From Zhengitettix transpicula (Eukaryota > Arthropoda > Insecta > Orthoptera > Tetrigidae), in the NCBI GenBank assembly GCA_037074705.1, contig CM073591.1:76614532-76678531 (forward strand): a DNA stretch of 64,000 nucleotides, written 5' to 3'. Positions within the stretch are counted from its first letter, which is position 1. Every line of letters starts with the position of its first letter. The position numbers and the translations under genes were made by a program. Under the pieces are notes generated by a model. The model was not told where the DNA came from. It did no database searches and worked only from the letters and a program-made list of their open reading frames with translations. Positions 32,601 through 46,000 of the stretch are shown one piece after another.

Positions 32601-35600
32601 GGGAAGTGGAAAGTTTTTCACAGAACTCCGAAAAAAAGCCTCTTCAAAAATATACAATTCCAAGTGTTACGTGGCTATTCATAGAAACTAACGACCTTCA
32701 AATTTTCGATACTTTCAAAAGTTAAACTATAATTTGGAAACCTCAAATTTACCCTCTATAGCTACTTTTACACAGACTGTGTTAATTAAATCCTTCCATA
32801 TTTTTATGATTTAATCCTTTGGTGTTTTTTAAAAAATATTTGTGACGTAACTATACTGTATTTTTCCAGACTTCAGATTATTTCCAAATAATTACGAAGT
32901 TAAACACAAATATAATTTACATTTGAATAATTATCGAAATAAAATAATGGTGTTAAGTACGTTCCAATCACAAATGTTTCTTGCTTGAGCGGACAAACTC
33001 TAAATTTTATTCACGCCGATTTTTTTCAAAAGTTCAGTCGTAAAATAAGAGGTAGTGACGCGCGATAAACAATAAATACTGATTTATATAGCCATCGATA
33101 ATCTTTTCATTGCATGATTTCTTTCCCCGCCAACACTCAGGTACTTCTCTGACTAACCCCAATATAACCACTCTGCCCGATAAACCACTGATTCCATTCT
33201 CTCCCCAACACTGCAAATCTTGACAGTAATCACCAAATACCCAACACATCATCCACCCCAAACCCCACAGAATAACAAAATCAAGAACTAAAGGGCTGGA
33301 AAGTCACTGGACTCTTCACCAACACATGCCAGTATGTGAATTATTTAACATATTTATTTTAAATACTTGTAAATTTATTAACAAAATTGTACATTCCAAA
33401 GATAAGTTTTTCAGAATAAATTAAAAAAAAATACTAATATATGTTCAGTAAGTAATGAAATAATTTCCGTAGCAACTACAACTTTAGTTAGAGATGACGT
33501 CACGTAACATCGTCTTCGCGCTATGTTAAAACATAGGCAGTATGTACTCAACAATATTCATACTTATTTAATAAATCACGGGACCAAAAAATGCACCTAC
33601 AAATATTACAAACGAGTGGCACGCTCGGAGTACAAAACAAAATTGATGTTACAGCCGCAGTAGAAGTTCTCTCCGATCGGAATCGCGTCGGAGTACAGTA
33701 GAAAAAGCTTTGCAATCTCGACAGATTTAGTGTCTAGAGCGTAATACTTTTGAGTGACTTACAATTTTTTTATGGACACAAAGGAAAAAAATATTCATGT
33801 TACAACGTATGATTACCGCAGCACTGGACGTTTCCCATTATCAATAGTAATACGATATTAATGTTCGTTTCACTCTTTCAATCAAACCTGGTATCAGCCT
33901 GGATGAGAAAAACTTTATACGTGTACACATGAGGTATAAATAAACACATCCCCATAAACAAGTCTTCAATACTTGTCTAGTCCGAAGTTGTTCTTAACCC
34001 CTAATTTCTCTACGACCTGAACTGGTTAAACAGAAAATATTCACCAATAGAAAGATGCGTATAGGTCGCGAGAATGGCATGTTATATGCGCAGTAGGCGA
34101 AGGTGGAGGGGAGTGTTCTCAGAGGGGAACTCCCTCTTGGAGCAACGACACTATCATTCTCAATACATTCATTATATTCTTGGAAACGGGATATACAGAC
34201 AGAGGAAAAGTCTTTGTACTTGTCCTCAGTTTACTTCTATAGATCATATTTTTCACGTACAGAATTTCCTGAACTTAGCATAATATACTGCCTTGCGATA
34301 ATGTTTTCAGTTGCCGTTACAGTGGTTCGTGCTAAATTGAGCTCCGGACCACCACTGCGCAGTTTCTTTTACACGACTAGCCATTTTTTCTACAGCTATA
34401 CTTTTTTAATTATCAACTGTTTAGCTACTTGATCTCTTGGTATGCCTATTCCTGCAGAGATATATTAGTAGAAACTCTGTTACATTACGTTTTACATTCT
34501 GAAGTTCGCTGCGAGGAAGTACCGAAAACAAAACTTCCTCGGGTCGTCAATTACTTGGTATGTACATGCGCAAAAAAAGGTAGAAGCTTACTAGCCTCCT
34601 GTATACACACAAGTGAATGCGAATATTGTCCCAAGTTCATTAGGATGTGCCAAATGTAACACATCCAAATGCCAATTTATAAATGAATATTTTAATTTGA
34701 ACGAGTAAACCCGGGTCAGGCATGGTCACGAAAGCGAATCGCTAAGCGCTGACCACGTACCACTCCAAAAAATCAGGAATACGCCAAGAAAGATGACTGT
34801 CTGGCAGCCATCCTGGTAGGGAAAGATCCTAAATGGGCTGTAGAACCAAGGAGAACGTTGAGTTAGGCTACTTCATCACAGCAATGCGGCAAAATTTAAA
34901 ATTGAAGATGCGGTTGGTTTGTTAACTGAGAATGTGGTAAAAGAATAATATTAAATATATCAACAGTAGGTATTAAAAAATGCTGAGCTGGGGATGTAGT
35001 GGGGAGTTAAAAAAGTAGCTTACATTCTTCTGAAATCTCCAATTTGTTTCTCTCCGCCAACTTTAGTCGCACCCCGTTATGTTTTGTCCATTTGTTACAG
35101 AGAACGAAACTCCCGGAACGTACCCGTTTAGACACAAAACAGCTTTTTGTAACCGCATTCCCCCGTCAAGAAGTCTAGGCAAGTATTAAAAGCGTTTGAT
35201 TACTCAGTTGAGATGTTGTGTTGCCTTCGATGCGAGACTAAAGGTGAACGAGTATTTCAGTTATAAAAAGCGACAGAGTGCGACGTGGTACTTTTTAATT
35301 TGGTTAAGCTATGGGATTAGGGTTGGAGAATTCGCGGCTGGATCTGGATTTTTTGCGCGTGTGTGGTTGGTGGACCGCAACAGGTCGTGCGGAGAAGGCA
35401 ACAAGGCTTCTTCCGCTCGTGGTTCGCTCTCCTCAGTCCTCCAACAACTTCCAACGATGGCGATGTTCCTCTCTTATTCACGACAGATTAAGCTCCTCAT
35501 ATTTTCTAAACATTGTCATACTTCGTAAGATAGATCGTCGCATAAAATGGCCACTTTCTGGGAAACTTCACAGTGCACGAATACTGGGAGTAGTGATGCA

Positions 35601-38600
35601 ATGACGCTATCATCAACGCATCAACACTTCAGACCATTTTTACGTTGAAGCGACACTTCATGAATTTAGCAACCGTATGTCTTGTGTAGGTTGTCAACAA
35701 CTGCCGTCTCAAGAATGCTGTTTTCGAGACTCCCGCGTTGACCTTAAGCTTGCCTATCGAAAAAACAACTTAATATCCCATCAAAAGTGCGAGAAGTAAC
35801 ATAACGACTGAGTTGCCGATGCTGCCTACCAACCTGGAATACGAGATGGTTTCAGTGAACTGAAGATACAACAAATGCATTGAATTAGTTGGAACAAGCA
35901 AAGTTAAACACTCACACAACCAAATTAATATTAGAAAGAAACTCCTACAGATAATTATAAAATCGACTACTAAAATTAAAAAATAAACTGCCTTTTGGTC
36001 TACCAGTATTTATTTCTCCCTTTTGTGTTTCTCTCTGCTTGGTAATGGTGTAAGAGCATTAGCACGATGACTTAACTCGTCCACCGATTAACCCATCACA
36101 AAACACATTCTGGCTCTCACAGCACCAAGATTCACATCCGTAAATTGAGATAGACAAAACAAGACAGGTCTAAGCGAATTTTCGTGTTTCTGTGTTCTCT
36201 TCGCTCACACAAGGCGACCTTCAGATATCTCATTTTACACACAAGGTTTCGGAATTATTCTCTTACACAATACTCTGAGGGCAGCTATGCCTTCAAATGA
36301 AAGCGAGTAATGACTATTTGTAGCAACAATTTCAGAAGTAACTTCAGTGATCAAACGTCGCCAAATCTGGCCGTTCCTGGTCAATCCAGTGACGATCAGA
36401 TAGCTACAAATCTGATACGGCAACTGATTGATCACTGAAAAACGGCAATGGCCATCTTATTGATTTTAATAAGGAAAATTCGAAATATGAGGTAGGCAAC
36501 ACCACGAAAGTGAAAGGCTAACTATGCAAACATAAATTTCATAGCAACAAAATTTATTTCTGGGATAGAAGTATTATGACTTTATAAAACTGAATCAGGT
36601 GTTCCGCTGTATCCATTTATAAATGATTATTTTAATAGATACCAAGACTGATAATTCAGAAGAAATAACCTATAATAATAATATATAAACAATTTCTTCC
36701 TCCAAAATAATCTTGAAATGGATTTATCACTGCATAATCCGTATCCCTAGACACCATACACTGCAACAATTGTTGGGAGGTCAGTTCCAAGGTTCGGATA
36801 GCAGAAGACTCATTACGTAAAACTTTGTCGCAGATTTCAGACACGGTTCGTAGGGATCCCAGCCTGGTGAAGTCGTTATACAGAACGGAGCGATTGGAGG
36901 CGCCTCTTTAGTCACAGGGCTAACGCACTTTCTCCGTTTCTTTGCCTTGAGAAATTGAGGTAATGGCACGTCTCTCAACCACTCATCTTCTAAATCCTTC
37001 CTGATCGCACTTGGGACTTGTGAAATTTTGCGCATTCTTAATAAACGTAGCGACCTCAGCCCGACCTAGAGTGTCATTACGACGAAAATCACCGACCAGG
37101 GTTTATGCAACGAATCACACATCATACGGCAACTCGAAAAGAGAAGACCTGAGGAGAAGGTAAAAATCTGACAATCACGTGCATAGGTCGACCACTATTA
37201 AAGTTTGACGTCTGATCTGAGGTTTTCGGCAGATCCAAGCTCTCTAATGGATCATGGACTACCGCCGACTGAGAAATGGAAGTTTGCGATGTCTATTCCA
37301 AATATTAGCCTTTTGACATACGTAAATAAGTAATCCAGCCATTTTTCACGCAGTACTGCTCAGTTTAGAAAATACAGTCGCATTTGTCGCCTACCACCTT
37401 TTGTACTTCTCTGATACACTAAAAGACCACCCTGTATTTCTTCTTTTTGTGATCAAATTCAAGTTTTAACAACCATGGCGTTCCTCCTATTATCGATTGA
37501 TTATTTCAAATGAGTGGAAATTTCTCCCGATTTGCGAAATTACATTTACTGAATTTCAACTAAAATGTTACCGTAAACTTAGCGGAGGCACGGTTGGACT
37601 CTTTATGAAGGCGACCTGCGTTGCGACACGGACTGGGAAAGATTTACGATAAAAATACGAGGAAGTGATACTCGGCAAAGACGTGTAGCCTACTTCAAAG
37701 CAATCCTGGCAAGATATGAGGCCTGGCTTTCTTCCATTCTGGGCAACAACTCAAGAGCGAAAGCTGCTTCTGATTTCGGTCCAGAATATAAATTCGAGAA
37801 AGCCAATCAGACACGAGCTTCCAGAGGAACTCTCAATTTGGAATCAGCCCGAACTTCTCCCATCTTCGATCCGATCCGGTTCCAGCATCAAGAAACAGCT
37901 TATTACATACGGCAGACTTGCTTTCAAAAAAAAAAGGTAGACACCTAAATAGGTGATGACCGATTAATCAAGAACTGTCGACTTGATTGTACACAAGGAA
38001 TAATTCTAGACCGATACTAGAGGGTCCAACTCTAACATTTTGTTAGTACTTCGCAACCTCTGGTTCAGTAGTGAGAAACATTAAATTCTTTATTTGTCCT
38101 ATTTTAGTCGAATTAGTGGACTGTAAATAAATTTTCGTCTTACTCTAAATAATATGTCCAAATATACAAGATTATAACTACATTTCTCGCGTCTTACTCT
38201 AAATACAAATCTTGAATGCATGGACGCAGTACATAATCCCTGTAAGAAATTATACAATACAACATTCTCCTTTTTAATCTTTTATCATTAATATTATTGT
38301 ATTATTTTAATTTCATTTACAATTACCGTATTAGCCGCAAAATGTAGTTATTCTCATTTTTTATATTAACAGTAACCGGAGCTCTCGGTCAAAAAGTATG
38401 ACAAATAATGAAGTAGTAAATTTTAGTGATTTATTAATATAAATTAGAGGTTTTACGAAATAATAATGGTGTATATAGCCGAAAGTTCCCGTTATTGTTG
38501 AAATAAAAAAATAAAGAGAAGTACATTTTGTAACTTACTTGGCTGTTACGTAAAAATATTTTTTCCTTTCACTTAATTATTAGAATTTATTTTCTAAACA

Positions 38601-38883
38601 TGACGGTTGAAACCGTTTTAGCTTCTGAGTTAATTTTCATTATTAGCTGCAATGTGTCGAAAAATAAGTAAACTTATCTGAAGTAACATTTAAGTCAAAA
38701 ATTATCTTATCTGGATTCTTGTCTCGACTGCGCAGGCAGCAGCAGCTCTTTCGAGTTAGCTAAGCATTCCAGCACTCGAGATGACACGCTGGCGTTGCTT
38801 CGGAAACAAAAAAGTACAATAGTTGTCTACAATTGTGCTGTAATTATGATTTTTAGAAATATCCGCGGAAGTTAAGCCTCGCA
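32601..38883. other. Long non-coding stretch
   Basis: About 6.3 kb without a supportable gene. 33120-33300 is strikingly poor in G on the plus strand. CRE palindrome TGACGTCA at 33495-33502. Overlapping frames at 35196-35604 (110 and 97 codons) and a basic minus frame at 36781-37035 are unrecognised. CGTCTTACTCTAAATA is repeated at 38136 and 38190. Confidence 0.4.
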
Positions 38884-38975
38884 TAGAAAAGCCACCTGAA
38901 GAAAGAATTTTGTCCGTATTTGGCTATCTTTATTATTAATTTTCAACCAGACGTAAACTTTTTCATTTCGACGTC
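38884..38975 (+). mobile_element. R2 / PLE arm fragment, copy e
   Basis: CACCTGAAGAAAG joins directly to TTTTGTCCGTATTTGGCTAT, then AATTTTCAACCAGACGTAAA and TTTTTCATTT, the terminus shared with copies a and b. The middle of the hammerhead-like segment is deleted. Confidence 0.65.
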
Positions 38976-39571
38976 ATTAAAATTTTAATACGCAAGGGAG
39001 GCCATATCATGGCGTTGATTATGCTCTTGTGGATTGGATAAAATTCGTTTATGGTTCTCGTTGTAATAAACAACGGTCAACAATGTTCCGAACACATTTG
39101 CGCCGCGTACAAGTGACAAACTAAACGGCAGTAATATTTTTAAGACAAACTTCAGTATATATCTATCGCATTGTTAAAAAAAACCACTTTACCATACAGA
39201 AATTTTGATCGGCAATGTTTGCTTGCTAAGGTTTTCGTCGCCTTGTTTTTCTCTTATAGAAGCAATAGAACTGGTGGCTGGTAAAGGTTAAGCATCCCAC
39301 GTGACCGGCTTGCCACGGCAATTTTATTTCGACGCGGGCTGTTGCTGATAGGCGGGGAATTTTATCTGGGTAATGATTGTTGCTGATTAGCGATGATATC
39401 GCCACGTGAGGCAATTCGGAAAGAAACGCTACGGACTACGTGAGACCTTGAAATCATCCTCACCCCTGCGAGAGCGTTACCTAAACCTCAGCCCTTCACA
39501 ACCCCTGAAGATCTCGACTCGCAGTTAATCAAGAAATTTTTAAAAATAAATTTCATTTTATTACCCTCCTG
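38976..39571. other. Non-coding stretch
   Basis: Nothing recognised. Confidence 0.5.
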
Positions 39572-39856
39572 AATTGGGCGAGGGGGAAAGCTGCGACCCC
39601 ACAGCTAACCCCTCTCCCGCCAACGGAAGGGCGTGGGACAAGTACCCAATGCCCGACCTACCTGATGCAGGTTTTTCTAGGGGTTTCCCTGCATTACTTT
39701 TAGGCAAATACCGGGTAGGATCCTTAAACTATAGCCCTAGTTAACCCTTGACTACCTTCCTCTACCATTCCGCATCCCCTCTTTCAAATCCCTTCCTATG
39801 CTATTAAAGGGGAGATGCCACCATGTCGATTACCCTCATATATCCTGTTACCCTAA
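39572..39856 (+). mobile_element. R1 retroposon, copy 5 (5'-truncated)
   Basis: Begins inside the element near GGGCGAGGGG and runs through GCTGCGACCCC, GGAAGGGCGTGGGACAAG and TGCCCGACCTACCTGATG to ATCCTGTTACCC and an A-rich tail. About half the sense 5' side is missing, the pattern expected of incomplete target-primed reverse transcription. No clear target-site duplication was found. Confidence 0.88.
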
Positions 39857-40340
39857 AAAGAAAAAAGAAAGAAATAAGAGTTGTACGTAATCATGCACGG
39901 TACTCTTTGGACTGAAACGAGTCAGCTGAAAAATCATATCTTCATGAACGGCCTTTGACGTTTGCATGATCGTCTATCTGAAACCACTTTTCTTGTTCAA
40001 AAATATTAATTGCATAAAAAAACTGAAAAAACTCTGGCAATATTCTTTCGTTAGTGGACCAACTCGGAATTAAATTACGGGCCAGTGATCGCGTGGGTTG
40101 ATCCGGAGGATCGACGTGGCGGTGGACCTGTGCCTCTTGCACGTCACACATCCTTTCCCTTGCCGCAGGTCGGTTTGTTGCAGTCTTGCTTGGCACTACG
40201 TTACACGCAAATATATAATCAATAACAATAAAGTCGTTTAATTAAGTTCTACCGAAGCTGGCTCGAAACCTACGACGAGTCCGAGATTTGTCTCGGATTA
40301 AATACTTTTTTATACTAGACATAAATAAAAAGCCAAATAA
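39857..40340. other. Non-coding stretch
   Basis: An 84-codon minus frame at 39942-40196 is unrecognised. Confidence 0.45.
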
Positions 40341-40450
40341 CACACAAAAATCAGTACTAAAATAAATACCACATAACGTTTCTGCATTCCTTCTTGCCTT
40401 CGTCAGGTGATTCAAAAACTCTAGAGCCGCAAGAACGACACATCATACAA
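40341..40450 (-). mobile_element. R2 / PLE single arm, copy c
   Basis: Minus strand: CACCTGACGAAGG ... GAAACGTTATGTGGTATTTA, the same order as the other arms, without an inverted partner nearby. Confidence 0.65.
40371..40410 (-). ncRNA. Hammerhead-like motif with compensatory stem II
   Basis: CAC-CTGACGA, stem II GCA/TGC (against GGG/CCC elsewhere), GAAACGTT. The 3' stem I strand is ATG instead of GTG, which weakens stem I. Confidence 0.45.
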
Positions 40451-42974
40451 AGAACAAGGTGACGAACTCAAAAAAATATTACAAATATATAATTTCAAAT
40501 ATACTATCCTTCACCTCATAATATAAAATATCTAGTAATGTTTTTATTAGAAAAAAAGTATTTATCGAAAACTATGAAATAATTTCAAGACACTTGTTTT
40601 TACTTTGCAATTACAGCAGGAAAAAATATTTTTTTACTATTTCACTATAGGAATTTAATTTAAAAAAATTAATGTCTATTGAATTATTTGTTTAATTATT
40701 GTAACTACCACTGAACAAATTTGCAGCATTAAATATATACAACTAAGCAATAAAAAATCGGAGGCAAAGCCACAGAGCCTGGAGAGTGATACAGAGGCCA
40801 CTGATGTACAGATCCCTTACATTTATTCACGAATATCAAATGTTTCCATTCAACTTATCTTGCAAGTAGTGGGAACCTTATAGAATTTGTTGACAGCAGT
40901 TTATATCTACTACAGCAAAGTGAGCTCTGTGACGTGGCCGCTCCCGCTCGGCACGACACACGTACAGCCGTCATAAATTCAACTACGACTGCTTCGTGCG
41001 TGTAAAGAAATTATAATTATAATTTCTTCAAATAAAAATTTATAACATAAACTATAATTTCGTCCTAAAGTAATTGAATAATTAGGAGAACTTTAATATT
41101 TTAACGAAACATTTATATAATGCATTTTTATATAGGATTTTGAAATTTTTCATTATTTTTGTTTAATTTTTACTTCTATGACTATTTATAGATATATTTT
41201 AAGAAGGTCATAATTGTCAATTTAAAAATAAAATTTTTTTTTTTCGAGGCTCTATGTGCACATGTGAAAACAATTTTTATCGGGTATCAATCGACTTGAG
41301 AGGAAATACATACAGACGAGATAAACTGCAATTATTTTGTACGAGTGGAGGTAGGTTGCAAGAGCTAGGTTTTCGTTACGCCGCTGTAGAGCACATGAAC
41401 TTTATACGAGTTAACACTTGAGTGAGTCATTTGCGAATCAAAAGCGGCCCATTATCTAATCTAGCAATTGAGTTTCTTCAACGCTAAAAATTATAACCGG
41501 GCTTAGGTAGATGATGCGCCATGGCTTTGGTAATCTTGTTTTATATCTTGAGAAGTTCATGTGACGCTCATATATTTCCATAGCGTCGCATATTCAATAA
41601 CAGTAATAATTTTGAATTACCAGTACAAGTTACAAAAATGCCTGTCGTTTATTAGAAAAGTGTTCGATGATTGAAGGAAATAATAGTTGGATATCTTTGG
41701 TGAATAAGAACATTCCTTACTGCGGAACAAGTATTTTGTTTGGACCCATTTACTACAAATTTTTACAAAGTAAATTAGTTTTCTGTCAGCTGTTATTAAA
41801 ATAGTGCCAGTACTTTATCTTAAAAATATGTTGGACCTACCAATAGGTTTTTAATTTGTTAAATACGTAGCTAAGGATTAAACAATTTGGAAAAAAATAA
41901 TTGAAATGTAACGTATTAAATTGTCGATTTACAATCATCTTATAGACAGTTTTGATTGATGAATGAATTATCAAATGTTACAGGCTATTTTTGAGGAAAT
42001 TATCACTTAAGTCAAAATGGAAGAAACAGGGAAAAGTCATTTTTGTGATTTTTAAGTGCGGTCAAAGACCGTAATTAAGTGACAGATATTGAAAACCCGA
42101 CTCATATCGGATGCTTATTCTTGTTTTGAAGACAATTGACCAATTGTTTCATAACCATCGTCCATAGACGTCTAAAATAATCAGAACTAAGTATGATAAT
42201 ATTGAGTACGTGTAAATTTTGGCAATCCACAGTCGATACAATAAAGCGATTAGTTGGTTAGACGATGACGTCATAACCATTAAACTGACAGGCTACATCA
42301 ACAAGATACGGCGAAAATAACTACAAAAACTCCAGAACGTCTTTTGGAAATAACCACGCCAGTTTGAAATGTTTTGCTCACTTCCGTCGTAATTTACTAG
42401 TAAACAGAAGATGAAAGTGTTACGAAATAGAAACTCAGCTGTTGCAGAAACATTAAGTCTGCATCCATGCATGCTTCAGTAAATATTTTTTGACTGGGTT
42501 ACGACCTCGGAGCAGCTCTTATTTTAAGGTAGCGTGGGGTCGTCTATCTTCCATAAAATATCACGAAATGGGCCGGGTCTTCCGCTTGGCTGAAAGGCTA
42601 AACGGAGGCTGTCTGTTCACGAGTTTCATTACAAACTGTCAACGAAGGACAGGTCCATTACACCTGCCGCCTGAATCCAACTCCCATTGTAGGTCAGAGG
42701 CTTAGTCCATCACGGACGGACCTTGGACTCGTGTTACACAACGCCCAGAACTGGTTCTGTCGTATTTCTTCGAGTGGACCTCATTAACCTAAAAGCAAAT
42801 AGGATGCCTCCGACTGGAATAATATTAATTAAGGCGCCCTCGAGATGCACCGCTGCGTCGTCCATATTCACGTAGCCACGTTTACCACGGCGAGAGCTGA
42901 GATAAAACAGCTCGAGGAAAGCGGAAAGCTTACCTCGCAAGGACGCTTAGCTTGTTTTTATACACAGGCCGCCT
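40451..42974. other. AT-rich non-coding stretch
   Basis: Contains a 24-bp palindrome at 41005-41028 and a CRE palindrome TGACGTCA at 42266-42273. No gene recognised. Confidence 0.45.
41005..41028. repeat. Perfect 24-bp palindrome
   Basis: AAGAAATTATAA and its exact reverse complement TTATAATTTCTT abut with no spacer. Confidence 0.9.
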
Positions 42975-43071
42975 GAGAGCAACGCACATTATGACCACTT
43001 CCCCATAATAACATAGGAAGGAATGAAAGGGAGGATGCTGAAGGGGGAACGAGGTAGCCAAGGGTTAACTA
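42975..43071 (-). mobile_element. R1 retroposon, copy 6 (short 3' fragment)
   Basis: ACTTCCCCATAATAACATAG, GGAAGGAATGAAAGGG and GGTAGCCAAGGGTTAACTAG match the tail-side 90 bp of R1. The match breaks near 43071. Confidence 0.75.
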
Positions 43072-46000
43072 GTCCTACACTTGCGGCTAATGTAGTGTGA
43101 CTACTACGTGCTATATAGCCCTGTGGTACAGCGTTGTAACTGTCGACGTCAACTTTCCACAGTATACCATACAGAACCTTAAATTACTTGACCGTCACGC
43201 TCGTTTCCCCCGGTTTCGTCCTCAAACCAGACGAGACGACTCAACCACTAACTGGTCTGCCCTCAAGAATTTTACTCGTCGCTACACCAAAATTACACCT
43301 AAGGCAACTATACGCAAATCCTCCACCAGTCCCTTCGATGGAAAATTAATATCACACCTCACTCGAAAGAAAAGTTCCAAAAACATCAACTAGTCGTAGG
43401 TGACGAAGACAACAGTGCTCTGCAGGTTCACCAAACAGGCTATGAACCTTTTGAAGAGTTTTTTTGAAACACTATTGAGTTTTTTCCCCAACACAAAAAT
43501 GATCTGAATCACGTCTCCCTCCTTTTTAATAAACCCTTTTTATCCGAAATCATTCATTACATGTCATCACGGTCCGATTCACTCTATTTTAAAAAGACCG
43601 GAATTACCGAACACACAACGAAATCTTTGCATACTTTCAGAATCATGTCTCCGTCTTTTTACTATGTTTCAATTTTTAGAAACCTAAAACTGCGGCAAGT
43701 TCTCAAGTTACTTCGACAAACCAACTTTTCGGCGCCAGTTTGATGACTCAGTTTATAATGCAGTTTCAAGCGAAACATTAGCCTTTCCTCGTAATGAGAC
43801 CTTGTCTAACGTATTTTAACTGTACTCGCAGAGCTAGGCCACGGAACTCTGGAGAAACATCCCACGAAACGTTTCCCAGAACACTTAATTGTTCATTTAT
43901 CATTGAAATCAATTTTCCCGCAAAATTCTTTCATTCTACATTTAAAACTCGTTTCCTGTTTGTAGAGCAGGTCATTGAAATCAGCTTCGTTGTAACAAAA
44001 ACTGCAGAGGGGTTTTTTCCGAAAAAAAGTTTCATATTACAGCACAACTAACACGCGCTCGAATCGAGCAACACTTAAATATGTATACGAAAAATCGTTC
44101 CACAAACAACTTCATATACGTAATACATTTCAGATAATGAATCAACACTTACAAGAACATAACTACGCAGAAGAAACATGATTAACCAATCGAATGAAAT
44201 TTAAAATCTTTTCTCTTTCAGAGAAATAATTTTATAGCACACAAAATACAAAAAAAATCTAGGCGGAAAAATTACGAACTTTTGATATTTTACATTTTTA
44301 TAGACTCCATCCATACTCGTAACGTCAACAAAATTGCGTTTAATGACTGCACTGAGTCAAATATATCTGACTGATTAGAAAATTTATGTGAATTAATTTG
44401 CGTTTACGAATCAGATACATGTCTAAGGGGGATTGTAAAATTCAGGAGGTTCTTTCTACTATTGTCGTTAAAGAAGCTACGTTGCTGAAAAAAGAAGTGC
44501 GTAAGGTTGGCGGCAATGCTTCGCAAACACTGGCTTAGGCACAAAAGATAATGAATGTTTGTATGAAATAATTTATGCCACAGCCAAGGTTTATAGCCTC
44601 CAACTTAATCTTACGAAAACTCTGTTTAAAACATTGAATCGTAGAACGATTTCGTTCGCTAGAATTTTTACTTTGTAATAGTTAATATATTACGTTTAAA
44701 AACATTATTATTGAGACGTAACAAGCATTTTCGCGTTCTACATTTGGATAATTATTAGGTCTGGAATGAAACTGGTTTAATTGTTCCTGCGATATTATTG
44801 CCTTCCCCGTAATACGTGCGCAAAGGCACGCAATGTCCACTCCACTTGTAATTACAGAGAACAGATTTCGTTAGCATGCAATACATTCCTAGACTCGCAC
44901 ATAATCTTTTTTTTATAAAAAAAACTGATCACTTTTCCAGAAGTAGAGCTAATATTCTCGAACGAAATGCAAACTCCCACTAAACTCCATAAACGTCATA
45001 AAGTAAATGTGTTCCCGAGATCCTCCGTAGCACTCTCCAAGCCAATTATATGTAATGAACTTGTCCATTAGCCGTATTTAATGTGTTTTTTCCGTTGCAT
45101 TGAAAAACAGGTAAGAAAATATAATGTCGAAACTGCAGACATTACGTAGTTACAAAAACGTTCTCCACATCATTTTACTTCAATCAGTGCGCATTCCAGC
45201 TTAATAACAAAATTGATTGCGAAGTAAGACACTCGGATATTTTAAGGAGTTGTGGTTCTGTGAAAGGTCCGAGACCTTGCATTCGGTTTTATGAAAGACG
45301 ATAGATAATCTCCGCAAGAATGGGCGGAAGGATACACGAGCACCTTTCACCTCATTACTCCTCAACCATTGAAAATAATATCAATAGAGTTTTACAAATA
45401 TGGAACAACTATATTTGCCCCAGTCAAATAATTTGAGGCTCTATGAGTCGAACACAATAATCACAAAGTGATCCGACGAATTGAAATCAGATAACTACAG
45501 AAAATCTAATAATCTGGATGTGCAGAATCATACTTTACGTAACACCAGTTGAGTAGTTTTAATAGGATTACACAGCATCTGTCAGAAGACTAATGAATGT
45601 CTCGGCGAGGCCTCGGAACAAAGTTGCGAGAAAAATCATCACAAAGGACAAAAAGATAGGAGAAACGACAATCTTTGAACGTGAAGAATAGAATAGCAGA
45701 AGATTAAATTGACCTTCAAAACCAAAGAATAGAATTATGCAAGCGGAGTTGCTCATAAAACCTGGTGCAATCTATCTGATGTATAATTTTAATTTTGTGT
45801 CTCGTTTAAAATTTATTTAAAAATAAGTGTGTTTCAAACATAGATAACCTCCAACATAATTAAAGTTCGTCAGCGGATCAGGCAATAAATGGTTATCGAC
45901 AGTTGTCAATTAGGAAATCATAAAGCTGGCGCTTCTTTAACACATCACATCTTGTTTCGCTGAGTTGCTCTTCTGTGAAGTTCGCTGCTCCCAACAATGC

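Noticed and set aside
40771..41263. Terminal inverted repeat around the 41005 palindrome (CACAGAGCC and GAGGCTCTATGTG)
   Set aside because: The match is short and gapped, and sequence inside the ends is not symmetric about the palindrome.
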